Source of the DNA: Aphanothece saxicola GSE-SYN-MK-01-06B
Lineage (GTDB): Bacteria > Cyanobacteriota > Cyanobacteriia > PCC-6307 > Cyanobiaceae
DNA: 64,000 bases
NCBI GenBank assembly: GCA_019359745.1
Contig: JAHHGT010000003.1
Coordinates: forward strand, 124,001 to 188,000
Reading direction: 5' to 3'
Shown: positions 9,016 to 18,171 of the stretch, one piece after another
Position numbering within the stretch: the first letter of the stretch is position 1
Layout of the letters: each line of letters begins with the position of its first letter
Notes under the pieces: model-generated
Database searches by the model: none
What the model was told of the DNA's origin: nothing
The model's input: the letters and a program-made list of their open reading frames with translations, nothing else
Program-made: the position numbers and the translations under genes

Positions 9016-9017
9016 GC

Positions 9018-9040
9018 AAAAACCGGCCTTCACGAGCCGG
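9018..9040 (-). promoter_or_regulatory. Terminator-like hairpin in the cp12 leader
   Basis: On the minus strand CCGGC (9040-9036), an eight-base loop, GCCGG (9027-9023) and then five T (9022-9018) end two bases before the cp12 ATG. It occupies the place of a Shine-Dalgarno sequence. It could act as an attenuator or block ribosome entry. The stem is short, so chance is possible. Confidence 0.4.
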
Positions 9041-9132
9041 AACTCACCGCAGACACCTTACGGTCGTGGCAGGGGCGCCGCCTTTTCCTGTGGGGTCCCG
9101 CACACCCAGCGCCCAGGCCCAGGCCAAGGCGC

Positions 9133-11055
9133 TCAGGCGGCCAGCTCGCTCAGCGCCAGCCAGCGCTCCTCCGCTGCGTGGATCCGCTCCACCAGGGCCG
9201 CCAGCTCGTGGGTCAGCTCCTCCAGGCGGGCGTAATCCGGGCCGCTGGGGGCCGCCAGGTGCTGCTCCAGCTCGCGGCGTTGCTGTTCGAGCTGGGGCAG
9301 CTCCGTTTCCAGGCGCTCCAGCTCCCGGTTCTCCTTGAAGCTGCGCCGCCGGGGGCCGTCTGCCAGGACCTTGGCGGACGGGGCCGGACGCTTGGCGGCC
9401 ACCTGGGCCACGGCCGCCGCGGCGGCAGACCCAGGGGCGGTGGCCGGCGATCCTGCCTTTCGCTCCAGCCAGCTGCTGTAGTTGCCCTCGAAGCGCTCCA
9501 GCCGGCCGTCCTCGAAGTGGAACAGGCGGTCGACGGTGCGATCCAGGAACCAGCGGTCGTGGGAGACCACCACCACACAGCCGCGGAAATCGTCGAGGAA
9601 CTCCTCCAGCACACTCAGGGTGTGGACGTCGAGGTCGTTGGTGGGCTCGTCCAGCAGCAGCACGTTGGGGGCCTCGATCAGCAGCCGACAGAGGTGCAGG
9701 CGGCGGCGCTCGCCACCGGAGAGCTTCGCCACGGGTTGGTGCTGCTGGGCAGGCGGAAACAGAAACCGCTCCAGCAGCTGGGAGGCCGTCAGCTCCACCC
9801 CGTCCACCTGGACCCGGCTGGCGGCCTCCTGCACCACCTCGATCACCTTGCGCTTGCCGTCCTTGGCCAGCAGCACGTCGCTGTGCTGGTCGAAGTAGGC
9901 CAGCTTCACCGTGGCTCCCAGTTCCAGCAGCCCCGCGCTGGGGGGACGCCGCCCGGCGATCACTTCCAGCAGGCTGGATTTGCCGGCCCCGTTGGGCCCG
10001 ATGATCCCCACCCGGTCCTCGGGGCTGAAGTCGTAGCTGAAGTCGTGCAACAGGGTGCGCTCACCCACGGCCACCGCCAGCCCCTCGGCGGTGATCGCCC
10101 GCTTGCCGATGCGCCGGGCGGTGGCGGCCATCGCCAGGCTGGTGCGCCCCTGGCGGGCGGGGGCCTCGAGCAGGGCATCGATGCGTTGCAGCCGGGCCTT
10201 CTGCTTGGTGCTGCGGGCCTTGGGGCCCTGGCGCAACCAGGCCAGCTCCCGTCGCAGGGTCCCCTTGAGCTTGGCGGCGGTGGAGGCTTCGGCCTCCTCC
10301 TCGGCCGCCTTCAGGCCCAGGTAGGTGCCGTAGTTGCCCTCATAGGGCCGGGCCTCGCCCCGCTCCACCGCCACGATCCGGCGGGTGACCCGATCGAGCA
10401 GGTAGCGGTCGTGGGTGACGAGCACCAGGGCACCGGCGAAGCGATCCAGGTAGCTCTGCAGCCACTCCACCCCCTCGGCGTCGAGGTGGTTGGTGGGTTC
10501 GTCCAGCAGCAGCACCTCCGGTTCGGCCACCAGGGCCGCCGCCAGGGCGACGCGGCGCCGGTTGCCGCCGGAGAGCTCGCCGATCGTCCGCTCCTGGTGG
10601 GCGGCGTCGATGCCCAGGCGCTCCAGAACTTCCCGACAGCGGCGCTCCAGGTCCCAGGCCTGGCAGCCGTCCATGCGGTGCTGCAGGGTGCTGAGGCGGG
10701 CCAGGAGCTGGCCGTCCTCTGGATGGAGGGCCAGCTGGTGGCTCACGCCGGCGTACTCCCGCAGCAGGGCCATGGCTTCCCCGTCCCCGGCGAACACCTG
10801 CTCCAGCACGGTCAGGGAGGGATCCAGGCGGGGTTCCTGGTCGAGCAGCACCACCCGGGTGCGTGCGTGGCAGCGGCGCTCGCCCCGATCGAGAGGTTCG
10901 AGGCCCGCCAGCACCCGCAGCAGGGTGCTCTTGCCGGCGCCGTTGGGGCCGATCAGCCCCAGCCGGTCCCGCTCGCCCACGTGCAGGTCGAGGTCGGAGA
11001 AGAGGCTGCGCAGGCCGAAGTCCTTGGCGGCCCCCACCAGGCTGATGGCACTCAT
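9133..11055 (-). CDS. ABC-F family ATPase (Uup/ABCF type)
   Basis: A 640-residue soluble protein with two ABC ATPase domains and no membrane segments. Both Walker A motifs read GPNGAGKS; signatures are LSGGNRRR and LSGGERRR, and both Walker B motifs are VLLLDEPTN. A charged inter-domain linker and a C-terminal coiled coil (LEELTHELAALVERIHAAEE) are present, as in Uup. ABC-F proteins act on the ribosomal E site or peptidyl-transferase centre; some give antibiotic protection, but nothing here marks it as a resistance protein. The ATG at 11055 overlaps the stop of the DUF2301 gene (ATGA). Confidence 0.92.
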   Translation of the reverse strand: MSAISLVGAAKDFGLRSLFSDLDLHVGERDRLGLIGPNGAGKSTLLRVLAGLEPLDRGERRCHARTRVVLLDQEPRLDPSLTVLEQVFAGDGEAMALLREYAGVSHQLALHPEDGQLLARLSTLQHRMDGCQAWDLERRCREVLERLGIDAAHQERTIGELSGGNRRRVALAAALVAEPEVLLLDEPTNHLDAEGVEWLQSYLDRFAGALVLVTHDRYLLDRVTRRIVAVERGEARPYEGNYGTYLGLKAAEEEAEASTAAKLKGTLRRELAWLRQGPKARSTKQKARLQRIDALLEAPARQGRTSLAMAATARRIGKRAITAEGLAVAVGERTLLHDFSYDFSPEDRVGIIGPNGAGKSSLLEVIAGRRPPSAGLLELGATVKLAYFDQHSDVLLAKDGKRKVIEVVQEAASRVQVDGVELTASQLLERFLFPPAQQHQPVAKLSGGERRRLHLCRLLIEAPNVLLLDEPTNDLDVHTLSVLEEFLDDFRGCVVVVSHDRWFLDRTVDRLFHFEDGRLERFEGNYSSWLERKAGSPATAPGSAAAAAVAQVAAKRPAPSAKVLADGPRRRSFKENRELERLETELPQLEQQRRELEQHLAAPSGPDYARLEELTHELAALVERIHAAEERWLALSELAA

Positions 11056-11720
11056 GGGGTGTCGCCGCTCTGGCCGAGGCGCTGCTGCTCCAGATGGGCG
11101 AAGACGCTTTTGTCGCCCACGTCGGCGGCCGCCGGCATGGGGAACTTGCGCAGGCAGAGCACCAGCAGCAGCAGCGCTTCGGCGGCCAGCAGGCTGGCGG
11201 TGGTGGCCGGGCTCAGGACACCGGCCAGGCGCCCGAGCAGGGCCAGGGGCAGCAGCAGGGTGACGCCGATCGCCTCGGGCCGCTGGAAGCAGAAGAACTC
11301 CTTGAAGCCGATGCCGGCCAGGGCGGCGAAGAAGGGCCCCACCGCCAGGATCCACAGAGGTTGCTGCGCCAGGGCGGGGAGCATCTGGCCCGGTCCGGCC
11401 CGCAGGGCCAGCAGCAGCCCGCCCAGGCAACCGGCCAGCCAGAACAGCTGCAGGGCCCGGTGCAGGGGACGCAGGTAGATGTGGATCCAGCGCAGGGCCA
11501 GACCCAGGCCGGCCGCCATCACCAGCAACCAGGGCCAGAGCAGGTCGGGGCCGAGCTGGCGCCACTGGGCCAGCAGGGCCAGCTGGCCCAGGGCCACGGC
11601 CGTGAGGGCCAGGCGGTAGCCCAGCACTTCGCGGCGATCGGTGGCGGTGATCGTGAAGGTGCCGTACACCCCTTCAAAGACGGGGTCGGTGCCATCCGGG
11701 CTGGCCAGGGTGCTGCTCAT
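11052..11720 (-). CDS. DUF2301 integral membrane protein
   Basis: A 222-residue protein with about six to seven hydrophobic helices after a short soluble N terminus (FEGVYGTFTITATDRREVLGYRLALT). The segment GIGFKEFFCFQRPEAIGVTLLLP is characteristic of the cyanobacterial and plastid DUF2301 family, whose function is unknown. It is the middle gene of a three-gene operon: its ATG at 11720 overlaps the GST stop, and its stop overlaps the ABC-F start, both as ATGA. Confidence 0.85.
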   Translation of the reverse strand: MSSTLASPDGTDPVFEGVYGTFTITATDRREVLGYRLALTAVALGQLALLAQWRQLGPDLLWPWLLVMAAGLGLALRWIHIYLRPLHRALQLFWLAGCLGGLLLALRAGPGQMLPALAQQPLWILAVGPFFAALAGIGFKEFFCFQRPEAIGVTLLLPLALLGRLAGVLSPATTASLLAAEALLLLVLCLRKFPMPAAADVGDKSVFAHLEQQRLGQSGDTP

Positions 11721-12706
11721 CGGGTGGGGGCGCCGGGGGCGGCAGGGGGCGGGCTGCCCACCAGTGTGGCCAGGTCCGGTCCCGCCGGGACGATGCCGGA
11801 GGGATGCAGGGGGAACAGGGCCCCGAAGTAGTCGCTGCGCCAGGCGTCCGGGAAGCAGGTGGCCGCCACCCCCTCGAGGCTGTGGAAGCGGCGCCGCCAG
11901 TCCCACAGCCGGGGCAGTTGCCAGAGGGGCTGGCGGCTGCAGCCGAACAACGGCGCATAGACCAGCTCCATCCGGATCAGGGTGGGAAACAGCACCACGT
12001 CCGCCAGGCTGGGCTGGGCCCCGCCGCAGAGCCAGCCGCCGCTGCCCTGGAGGCCGGCTTCGACGGCCTCCAGGGCAGCGAACAGGGCCGCTTCGGCCTC
12101 GTCGTAGGCCGCCTGGTTGCGGGCGAAGCCGCAGCGGTACACGCCGTCGTTCACATCGCCCTGCAGCCGCTCCCGCCAGGCGGCGATGGCCGCCCGGTCG
12201 TCCGGGGGCTCCAGGTCCGGTGCCCCGGTTCCCGCGGGCCAGGCATTGAGCAGCTCGATCAGGCGGGCGCTCTCGCTGACCAGGATCTGCCCCCGGCTCC
12301 GGGAGTAGAGCGCCGGCACGGTGGCCCGGGCCCGGGGATCGGCTCCGCAGCGGCGGTAGAGGTCGAGCAGGGTCTGGCAGCCCTCGAAGGGCGTCTCGAA
12401 CCGCCAGCGGCCGGCGGCCGGATCGGGCACCACCACCACCGTCTCGATCGTGGGGGCCAGACCCCGCAGGGTCCAGGTGAGCCAGGCCCGGTGGGCCCAG
12501 GGGCAGCTGCGGCCCACGATCAACACGTGGTTGCCGGGCGCGCCGGCGTCCTCGGGCAATGGCGGCAGGCTGGCGAAGGCACCGGCTGGCCGGCGGTAGC
12601 GGCCCTGGCCGTCGGCGGGTCCGAGCCTGCCCATCAGCAGGCGCCATTGGCAGTGCCAGAGCTGCCGGGCGGTGCGCACCAGGGTGGCGGGCGGGGCCAT
12701 GGACAT
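11717..12706 (-). CDS. Glutathione S-transferase, ECM4/Xi (glutathionyl-hydroquinone reductase) type
   Basis: A 329-residue cytosolic enzyme. The N-terminal thioredoxin-like domain contains GRSCPWAHR, with the catalytic Cys68 typical of Xi-class enzymes that reduce glutathionylated hydroquinones. The C-terminal helical domain includes [21 protein letters not shown] and [21 protein letters not shown], both family hallmarks. First gene of the overlapping GST-DUF2301-ABC-F operon. The aspartoacylase gene is divergent, about 40 bases away. Confidence 0.88.
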   Translation of the reverse strand: MSMAPPATLVRTARQLWHCQWRLLMGRLGPADGQGRYRRPAGAFASLPPLPEDAGAPGNHVLIVGRSCPWAHRAWLTWTLRGLAPTIETVVVVPDPAAGRWRFETPFEGCQTLLDLYRRCGADPRARATVPALYSRSRGQILVSESARLIELLNAWPAGTGAPDLEPPDDRAAIAAWRERLQGDVNDGVYRCGFARNQAAYDEAEAALFAALEAVEAGLQGSGGWLCGGAQPSLADVVLFPTLIRMELVYAPLFGCSRQPLWQLPRLWDWRRRFHSLEGVAATCFPDAWRSDYFGALFPLHPSGIVPAGPDLATLVGSPPPAAPGAPTR

Positions 12707-12747
12707 CAGCGCAATCCAGCCCTGACTCTGCGCCAGGCTGGATCCCT

Positions 12748-13707
12748 GTGAGCGAGCAGGCGATGGTGGCGGGGCGCGTGATGGTGGTGGGGGGCACCCA
12801 TGGCAATGAGCGCAACGCGCCCTGGCTGCTCGAAGCCTGGCGGCGGCACCCGGCCTTGCTGCGCAGCAGTGGCCTCGGCCTGGAGCTGGTGCTGGGCAAC
12901 CCCGCGGCCCATGCCGCCGGTCGGCGTTACCTGGATCGTGATCTCAACCGCAGTTTCGTGCCGGCCCTGCTGGACACCCCCGAGCCGGGGGACCGGGAAC
13001 TGCAGCGGGCGCGGGAGCTGCTGGCTCTCCACGGGCCCGAAGGCAGCGCCCCCTGCCTGGTGGCGCTCGACCTGCACAGCACCACCGCCGCCATGGGCAA
13101 CAGCCTGGTGGTCTATGGCCGGCGGCCGGCCGATCTGGCCCTGGCGGCGGGCCTGCAGCAGCGGCTGGGGCTGCCGATCTATCTGCACGAGCAGGATCAG
13201 GCCCAGACCGGCTATCTGGTGGAGCGCTGGCCCTGCGGGCTGGTGGTGGAGGTGGGCCCGGTGCCCCAGGGCGTGATCCAGGCCACCATCTGCCGGCAGA
13301 GCCAGCTGGCCCTGGAGGCGGCCCTGGAGGTGCTGGCGGAAGCCCGCTCCGGTGCCCTGCGCCAGCCGGCGCGGCTGGTGGTGCACCGGCACCTGGGCAG
13401 CCTCGACCTGCCGCGCCACGACGACGGATCTCCGGCGGCGGTGGTGCATCCGCAACGCCAGGGCCGCGACTGGTGGCCGATCGGCGCCGGTGAGCCCCTG
13501 TTTCTCACGGCGGAGGGCGTCACGATCCCGTTCCACCCCCAGGCCGATCAGGGCGAGGGGACCGTGCGGGCCGTGTTCATCAACGAGGCGGCCTATGGCG
13601 AGAAGGGCATCGCCCTCAGCCTCACCCGCCGGGAAGCCTGGCCCGTGGAGCCCGCCTGGGGCCAGGCGCTCCAGGGCCTGGCCCGGAACCTTCAGACCCC
13701 GGGCTGA
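12748..13707 (+). CDS. Aspartoacylase / succinylglutamate desuccinylase family zinc hydrolase
   Basis: A 319-residue zinc carboxypeptidase-like amidohydrolase that would release acetate and aspartate from N-acetylaspartate or a similar N-acyl amino acid. Zinc ligands and substrate residues are visible in [12 protein letters not shown], the DRDLNRSF segment and DLHSTT; the catalytic glutamate is probably in [11 protein letters not shown] place the start at GTG 12748; ATG 12763 ([11 protein letters not shown]) is an equally reasonable alternative. A longer frame upstream would run over the divergent GST gene. It overlaps the convergent secreted-protein gene by 16 bases. Confidence 0.85.
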   Translation: MSEQAMVAGRVMVVGGTHGNERNAPWLLEAWRRHPALLRSSGLGLELVLGNPAAHAAGRRYLDRDLNRSFVPALLDTPEPGDRELQRARELLALHGPEGSAPCLVALDLHSTTAAMGNSLVVYGRRPADLALAAGLQQRLGLPIYLHEQDQAQTGYLVERWPCGLVVEVGPVPQGVIQATICRQSQLALEAALEVLAEARSGALRQPARLVVHRHLGSLDLPRHDDGSPAAVVHPQRQGRDWWPIGAGEPLFLTAEGVTIPFHPQADQGEGTVRAVFINEAAYGEKGIALSLTRREAWPVEPAWGQALQGLARNLQTPG

Positions 13708-14126
13708 GGCGCCTGGGACTGGCCAGCGGGAGCCGGCTGCGATCGGGGCGGGCCGTTGTAGAGAACGCTCACGACGTTGCGACCGTCAGGAGAGATGAGG
13801 ATCTCGGTTTCCACCGTCGGCGGCTGGCCGAGCTGGGCCCAGCCAGGGACGCCGCCATAGAAGCGGAACAGCAGCCCTTCGGCATCGGAGCGCACCAGGC
13901 AGTTGCCGCCGCTGCGCTCGTACATGCAGATGGCGGGCCGATAGACGCCCAGGCCGCCGTTGATCACCTCGCCCCGCATGCGGGCCAGGTTGACGGCGCG
14001 GCCGCGCTGGAAGGCCTGTTCCTGGGTCATCTGGGCCTGGACTGGGGCGGGGCCGGCCAGGGGGGCGGCCAGCAGCAGGGCCAGGGCGCCCAGCAGGGGC
14101 CCGAGACGGGTCGAAGGCATGGTCAT
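13692..14126 (-). CDS. Exported conserved hypothetical protein
   Basis: A 144-residue protein with a clear signal peptide (cleavage near AQA-QMT, residue 32). The mature part contains [25 protein letters not shown] and [13 protein letters not shown] with a possible disulfide. I recognise no characterised family. The ATG at 14126 overlaps the stop of the lipoprotein gene as ATGA; an upstream TTG at 14132 is less likely. Probably co-transcribed with the lipoprotein. Confidence 0.7.
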   Translation of the reverse strand: MTMPSTRLGPLLGALALLLAAPLAGPAPVQAQMTQEQAFQRGRAVNLARMRGEVINGGLGVYRPAICMYERSGGNCLVRSDAEGLLFRFYGGVPGWAQLGQPPTVETEILISPDGRNVVSVLYNGPPRSQPAPAGQSQAPQPGV

Positions 14127-14485
14127 CCGCAAACGAGGGTGGTCTGTTCCTTGGTGCAGGGGATGTCGGTCTTGCTGCCGTCGGCCCAGTAGATGCGCAG
14201 ACGGTCGTCCTCCGTGTCGGTGCGCAGGGTCAGGGACTTGACCACGCCAGCCGGGGGCTTGCCGGCCGGGTCGGCGGTGTCAGGGCGCGTGTCGGCCTTG
14301 TTCAGCCGCTGCTCCAGCTGCTGGATCTTCAGCTCGAGCTGTTCGATGCGGCGGCTCTCGGCATTGGGCGAGCCCTGGCAACCCGCCACCAGCAGCGGCA
14401 GGAGCAGCAGGGCGGGCGCCAGCCGCCGCAGGCGAAAGCCGGCGGTGCCCGGTGGCTGGGGAGAGAGCGACGAACGCGAGACCAT
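14123..14485 (-). CDS. Predicted lipoprotein with short coiled coil
   Basis: A 120-residue protein. A signal peptide ends in a lipobox LVAGC, so the cysteine near residue 36 would be lipidated. A heptad-like coiled coil follows ([18 protein letters not shown]) and then a small domain with [25 protein letters not shown], whose two cysteines could pair. Function unknown. It is divergent from psbA and overlaps the next exported-protein gene by four bases. Confidence 0.75.
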   Translation of the reverse strand: MVSRSSLSPQPPGTAGFRLRRLAPALLLLPLLVAGCQGSPNAESRRIEQLELKIQQLEQRLNKADTRPDTADPAGKPPAGVVKSLTLRTDTEDDRLRIYWADGSKTDIPCTKEQTTLVCG

Positions 14486-14603
14486 CGGCGGGGAGGCGAG
14501 ATGACCGGAGCAACGCTTCTCCTAGCAGCGGCAGGGGGGGGCAGGCCAGGCAGGAGGCACAGCTTTTCTTCATGAAGGCCCACTCACACGCCGCAATGGT
14601 CTG

Positions 14604-14609
14604 TTACAT
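14604..14609 (+). promoter_or_regulatory. Candidate psbA -10 element
   Basis: TTACAT about 85 bases before the psbA ATG is the best -10-like hexamer in the 209-base divergent spacer. No convincing -35 element accompanies it. The leader down to the ATG is pyrimidine-rich and shows no Shine-Dalgarno sequence. Confidence 0.25.
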
Positions 14610-14694
14610 TGCCGTCAGGCGATTCGTCGCTCTTCCTTACGCCCAAGGCCTGCGCGCCAGCGCATTCGCCTGCCGGCACTCCTCTTCTGCACTC

Positions 14695-15774
14695 ATGACC
14701 GCCACTCTCCAGCAGCGCTCCGGCGCTTCGGTGTGGAACCAGTTCTGTGAGTGGGTCACCTCCACCAACAACCGCCTCTACGTCGGTTGGTTCGGTGTGC
14801 TGATGATCCCCACCCTGCTGGCTGCCACCATCTGCTTCATCGTCGCCTTCATCGCGGCGCCCCCCGTCGACATCGACGGTATCCGTGAGCCCGTCGCCGG
14901 CTCCCTGATGTACGGCAACAACATCATCTCCGGCGCCGTTGTTCCTTCCAGCAACGCCATCGGCCTGCACTTCTACCCCATCTGGGAAGCCGCCAGCCTC
15001 GACGAGTGGCTGTACAACGGTGGCCCTTACCAGCTGGTGGTCTTCCACTTCCTGATCGGCGTCTTCGCCTACATGGGCCGCGAGTGGGAACTCTCCTACC
15101 GCCTCGGCATGCGCCCCTGGATCTGCGTCGCCTACTCCGCCCCCGTGGCGGCCGCCAGCGCCGTGTTCCTGATCTACCCCTTCGGTCAAGGTTCCTTCTC
15201 CGACGGCATGCCCCTCGGCATCAGCGGCACCTTCAACTACATGCTGGTGTTCCAGGCTGAGCACAACATCCTGATGCACCCCTTCCACATGCTGGGTGTG
15301 GCGGGTGTGTTCGGTGGCTCCCTGTTCTCCGCCATGCACGGTTCGCTGGTGACCTCCTCCCTGGTGCGTGAAACCACCGAGAGCGAGTCCCAGAACTACG
15401 GCTACAAGTTCGGCCAGGAGGAAGAGACCTACAACATCGTGGCTGCCCACGGTTACTTCGGTCGCCTGATCTTCCAATACGCCTCGTTCAACAACAGCCG
15501 CAGCCTCCACTTCTTCCTGGCGGCCTGGCCGGTGGTGGGCATCTGGTTCACCGCCCTGGGCGTGAGCACGATGGCCTTCAACCTGAACGGCTTCAACTTC
15601 AACCAGTCGATCCTGGATGGTCAGGGCCGGGTGATCAACACCTGGGCCGACGTGCTCAACCGTGCCGGCCTGGGCATGGAAGTGATGCACGAGCGCAATG
15701 CGCACAACTTCCCGCTCGACCTGGCGGCTGCCAGCGCCACGCCTGTGGCCCTGACCGCCCCGGCCATCGGCTGA
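14695..15774 (+). CDS. psbA: Photosystem II D1 reaction-centre protein, Glu130 form
   Basis: A 359-residue five-helix thylakoid protein that binds the special-pair chlorophylls, pheophytin, QB and part of the Mn4CaO5 cluster. The ATG at 14695 gives the standard [11 protein letters not shown] terminus. The C terminus keeps the cluster ligands in [14 protein letters not shown], followed by the 15-residue extension removed by CtpA after Ala344. Residue 130 is glutamate (GREWELSYR), the form linked to high-light D1:2 isoforms; low-light forms have Gln. It has a strong terminator downstream. Other psbA copies probably exist outside the window. Confidence 0.99.
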   Translation: MTATLQQRSGASVWNQFCEWVTSTNNRLYVGWFGVLMIPTLLAATICFIVAFIAAPPVDIDGIREPVAGSLMYGNNIISGAVVPSSNAIGLHFYPIWEAASLDEWLYNGGPYQLVVFHFLIGVFAYMGREWELSYRLGMRPWICVAYSAPVAAASAVFLIYPFGQGSFSDGMPLGISGTFNYMLVFQAEHNILMHPFHMLGVAGVFGGSLFSAMHGSLVTSSLVRETTESESQNYGYKFGQEEETYNIVAAHGYFGRLIFQYASFNNSRSLHFFLAAWPVVGIWFTALGVSTMAFNLNGFNFNQSILDGQGRVINTWADVLNRAGLGMEVMHERNAHNFPLDLAAASATPVALTAPAIG

Positions 15775-15808
15775 TCCGGTTTCTACCGATTCACAAGAAA
15801 CTGTGAGA

Positions 15809-15834
15809 CCCCCTGCTTCGGCAGGGGGTTTTTT
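15809..15834 (+). terminator. Rho-independent terminator of psbA
   Basis: A perfect 8-bp GC-rich stem (15809-15816 with 15821-15828) closes a TTCG tetraloop and is followed by six T, 35 bases after the psbA stop. Confidence 0.95.
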
Positions 15835-15902
15835 CATGGTCACTCCCGCCGCTGCCAGGCGCTGTCCCCCAGAAGCGAACCATGCGAGCCTTGTCGGCAT
15901 GA

Positions 15903-16691
15903 ATGGCAGGTAACGCCATGCAGGCTGACACTGGCCCTGACCCATCGACGATCAGGCGCTCCCGGCCTCCCACCACCTGGTTTGAACGTCAGAGACGACG
16001 ACGTGCTTCGCCGTTCTTCCGTCTGCTGGATAGCTCCTTCGGCTTCCGTGTCCTGATCGCGGCCATCCTCTCCTTCGGATTGCTTGCTGCTGTCAACCGT
16101 TTCGAACACTGCCATGACCCTTCGTCGCAACCCGATTGCCTGACCAGCGACTTTCTCGACATCATCAGCATCGGTAATGTTGAGTCGCTCAGTATCGTTA
16201 CGGCCGCCATCGTTTACCTGCTTGAAGCCGCCAAGCGTAAAGAGAAGGAGCATAATGAAATGTTTGAACTTCTACTTTCCCAACGGGAGGCCAATGCGAC
16301 CAACAGCCTCGGTCGCTTGAGGGCGCTGGAGAATCTTTCCGCTGCCGGGATCTGGCAGGACGGATTCGATCTTGGTGGGGCCAATCTGGAGGGTCTGAGA
16401 ATTCCCTTCGGCCGCTGGCGAGGTGCCAACTTTTCCAACACGGTGCTGTGTCAGGCCGATCTTCATGGCGCTGATCTGGTCGGAGCTGATTTCAGCCAGT
16501 CCGATCTCAGCGGTGCCGATCTGAGGGATGCCGATCTCAGGGGTGCCACGTTTGCGGGAGCGCGTCTGACCCTGGCGGATCTCAGAGGTGCCGCGCTCGA
16601 TGGGGCCGATTTCCGGAGGGCTGATTGCGACCAGACACGCTGTGATGGCCCCCTCCCGGGCCAGGACAGCGGAGAGGCCGGCAACCTGTGA
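15903..16691 (+). CDS. Membrane-anchored pentapeptide-repeat protein
   Basis: A 262-residue protein. Two predicted membrane segments (about 48-66 and 92-110) are followed by a short coiled coil (KRKEKEHNEMFELLLSQ) and then a run of A(D/N)LxX pentapeptide repeats (about 155-250) that would form a right-handed quadrilateral beta helix. Cyanobacteria carry many such proteins and most roles are unknown. ATG 15903 and ATG 15918 are both possible; the second has a better-placed AGG upstream. It converges on a PilZ gene with a 13-base gap. Confidence 0.82.
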   Translation: MAGNAMQADTGPDPSTIRRSRPPTTWFERQRRRRASPFFRLLDSSFGFRVLIAAILSFGLLAAVNRFEHCHDPSSQPDCLTSDFLDIISIGNVESLSIVTAAIVYLLEAAKRKEKEHNEMFELLLSQREANATNSLGRLRALENLSAAGIWQDGFDLGGANLEGLRIPFGRWRGANFSNTVLCQADLHGADLVGADFSQSDLSGADLRDADLRGATFAGARLTLADLRGAALDGADFRRADCDQTRCDGPLPGQDSGEAGNL

Positions 16692-16704
16692 GGACGCCGC
16701 CAGC

Positions 16705-17061
16705 TCAGGAGAGAAATCTGGTAAGGGTGTCCTGCGACAGGGTCGATTTGAGAAAGGAAAGGCCCACGTAGGTGTTGAACCCGGTGTCCCTCACCCAGCA
16801 CGCCTTGCAGCGGAGGCTGATCTTTGAAGCGGCGTCGTAATCCAGTACCTCAAAGACGACGATGTCGTCCTCCTGGATGTCCAGAGACCCCTGGCGCACC
16901 ACGCAGGCGCCACTCTCACTGACGTCGCGAAGGTTGACGAACACCGCGTGTTTGTTGGTCAGGGTGAGGCTCACGGAGACACCGACTGGCACGTGGAGCC
17001 TCTGCGCCCTGCGTTTGCCCTCTGGATGCAGATCTTGAGACATGAATGGCGCTACAGCCAT
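16705..17061 (-). CDS. PilZ domain protein with intact cyclic-di-GMP motif
   Basis: A 118-residue stand-alone PilZ domain. The N-terminal RRAQR provides RxxxR and DVSESGACV provides the D/NxSxxG motif, so cyclic-di-GMP binding is expected. The middle (VFEVLDYDAASKISLRCKACWV) and end (YVGLSFLKSTL) match the protein at 36884-37303 closely, so the two are paralogues. Single-domain PilZ proteins usually act as adaptors for motility, pili or secretion. The neighbouring gene gives no further clue. Confidence 0.88.
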   Translation of the reverse strand: MAVAPFMSQDLHPEGKRRAQRLHVPVGVSVSLTLTNKHAVFVNLRDVSESGACVVRQGSLDIQEDDIVVFEVLDYDAASKISLRCKACWVRDTGFNTYVGLSFLKSTLSQDTLTRFLS

Positions 17062-17361
17062 CGCAGTGGAGCGATCCGGGAGGATGAATGAAGTCTAGGT
17101 CTGGATTTTTTCCAGGCCACCACCTGCTTTCTGTGGCTTGCCGATCCGGCCCGCGGTGGAACCGGGAAGAGATCAGCTATGGTTTCTTCATCCGGCAGAA
17201 GCCGGCGAACCTGTTGTTCGCCTTCGCCGGAGCCAGCACCGAGCCGCCCCGCGCTTCCTGGGGACGGTCCACCAGGTCCAGCAACGACTGCCGTGTGCGA
17301 TTCCCCGCGTGGGAACGGCAGCCTCCCGGTGCGAGATCCATATCCCCTTGTGTCTTTTCCC

Positions 17362-17529
17362 ATGAACACCCTTTCCAGGCGTCCGTCGCCTTCAACCCGC
17401 CCCAGCGGTGCCCCCGCCGTTTCCGGCCGGGGCACCGCCTACCCCAGCTGCCTGCTGGTGGCCAGGCCGCCGCGTCATGATCCGTCCCAGCATCCCCTCA
17501 CCTGGGAGGACCTGCTGGGCCGCCGTTGA
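17362..17529 (+). CDS. Possible 55-residue protein
   Basis: An ATG-initiated frame encoding a basic, proline-rich peptide that ends in LTWEDLLGRR. It lies in the otherwise empty 17062-17614 interval. No family is recognised and no clear ribosome-binding site is visible. The acidic-aromatic C terminus is the only gene-like feature, so the call is tentative. I see no other convincing gene in this interval. Confidence 0.25.
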   Translation: MNTLSRRPSPSTRPSGAPAVSGRGTAYPSCLLVARPPRHDPSQHPLTWEDLLGRR

Positions 17530-17552
17530 CGCTGACGGCCAGTCCGGCCAGG

Positions 17553-17584
17553 AAAAAGCCCGCCCCGGCAAGGCCGGGGCGGGC
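17553..17584 (-). terminator. Rho-independent terminator (minus strand)
   Basis: A perfect 12-bp stem (17558-17569 with 17573-17584) has a three-base loop. On the minus strand it is followed by five T (17557-17553). It sits just downstream of the exported-protein gene at 17615-18127. Confidence 0.92.
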
Positions 17585-17614
17585 CATCACCCGGATGTCG
17601 GCGGGTCCTGGCTT

Positions 17615-18127
17615 TCAATCGTCGTCGTCATCCCAGCCGCGCCGCCGTTCAATTCCGTAGGCACGCCCCTGGGGTGTCAGCACCACCCGCTTGTTGCCTT
17701 GGCGGGCGTCTCGCCAACGGTCGCGGGCCTCCTTGGCCTGCCTGGCCTGGGCGGCCCGCACCCGCGGCGCGTAGACGTTGCGGTACCAGTCGTCACGGAC
17801 GAATTGCACCGGCACGTTGCAGGCCTGATACAGGCCGCAGTAGCGCCCCCAGTCCCTGGTCTGATTCATCGGCACCCGCAGATACACAGGCTGGGTGGCG
17901 GCCTGGTTCCAGCGGTCCCGTCCCCTGGCATCCGGCCTGACGATCACGGGTCTGTAGCCGTACACCGGCGGCGGGGCCTGGTTGCCGAGGTTGATCGGGC
18001 CGAAGTAGCCGGGCTGGCCCAGTTGCAGGGTCAGGGAGGTCTGGGCATGGACCGGGGCGTAGACGATGCCGGCGCCACAGACCACCACAAGGGCGGCGTG
18101 GAGCAGGCGGGAGGAACGGCTGATCAT
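17615..18127 (-). CDS. Exported basic protein with poly-Asp tail
   Basis: A 170-residue protein with a signal peptide from ATG 18127 (MISRSSRLLHAALVV, cleavage near VHA-QT). The mature part has an aromatic region (GYFGPINLGNQAPPPVYGYRPVIVRP), two central cysteines in GRYCGLYQACNV and an Arg-rich segment (RVRAAQARQAKEARDRWRDAR). It ends in a run of five aspartates. I recognise no family. A longer start at 18175 would put 16 residues before the signal peptide. It has a strong terminator downstream. Confidence 0.72.
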   Translation of the reverse strand: MISRSSRLLHAALVVVCGAGIVYAPVHAQTSLTLQLGQPGYFGPINLGNQAPPPVYGYRPVIVRPDARGRDRWNQAATQPVYLRVPMNQTRDWGRYCGLYQACNVPVQFVRDDWYRNVYAPRVRAAQARQAKEARDRWRDARQGNKRVVLTPQGRAYGIERRRGWDDDDD

Positions 18128-18171
18128 GGTGGAAGCTCCGTTGCCCCTCAAGACAAACGCCTTCGGATGAC

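Noticed and set aside
8869-11478. An 869-codon open frame antisense to the ABC-F gene
   Set aside because: Same cause: GC-rich codon bias leaves the antisense frame open. No recognisable protein features.
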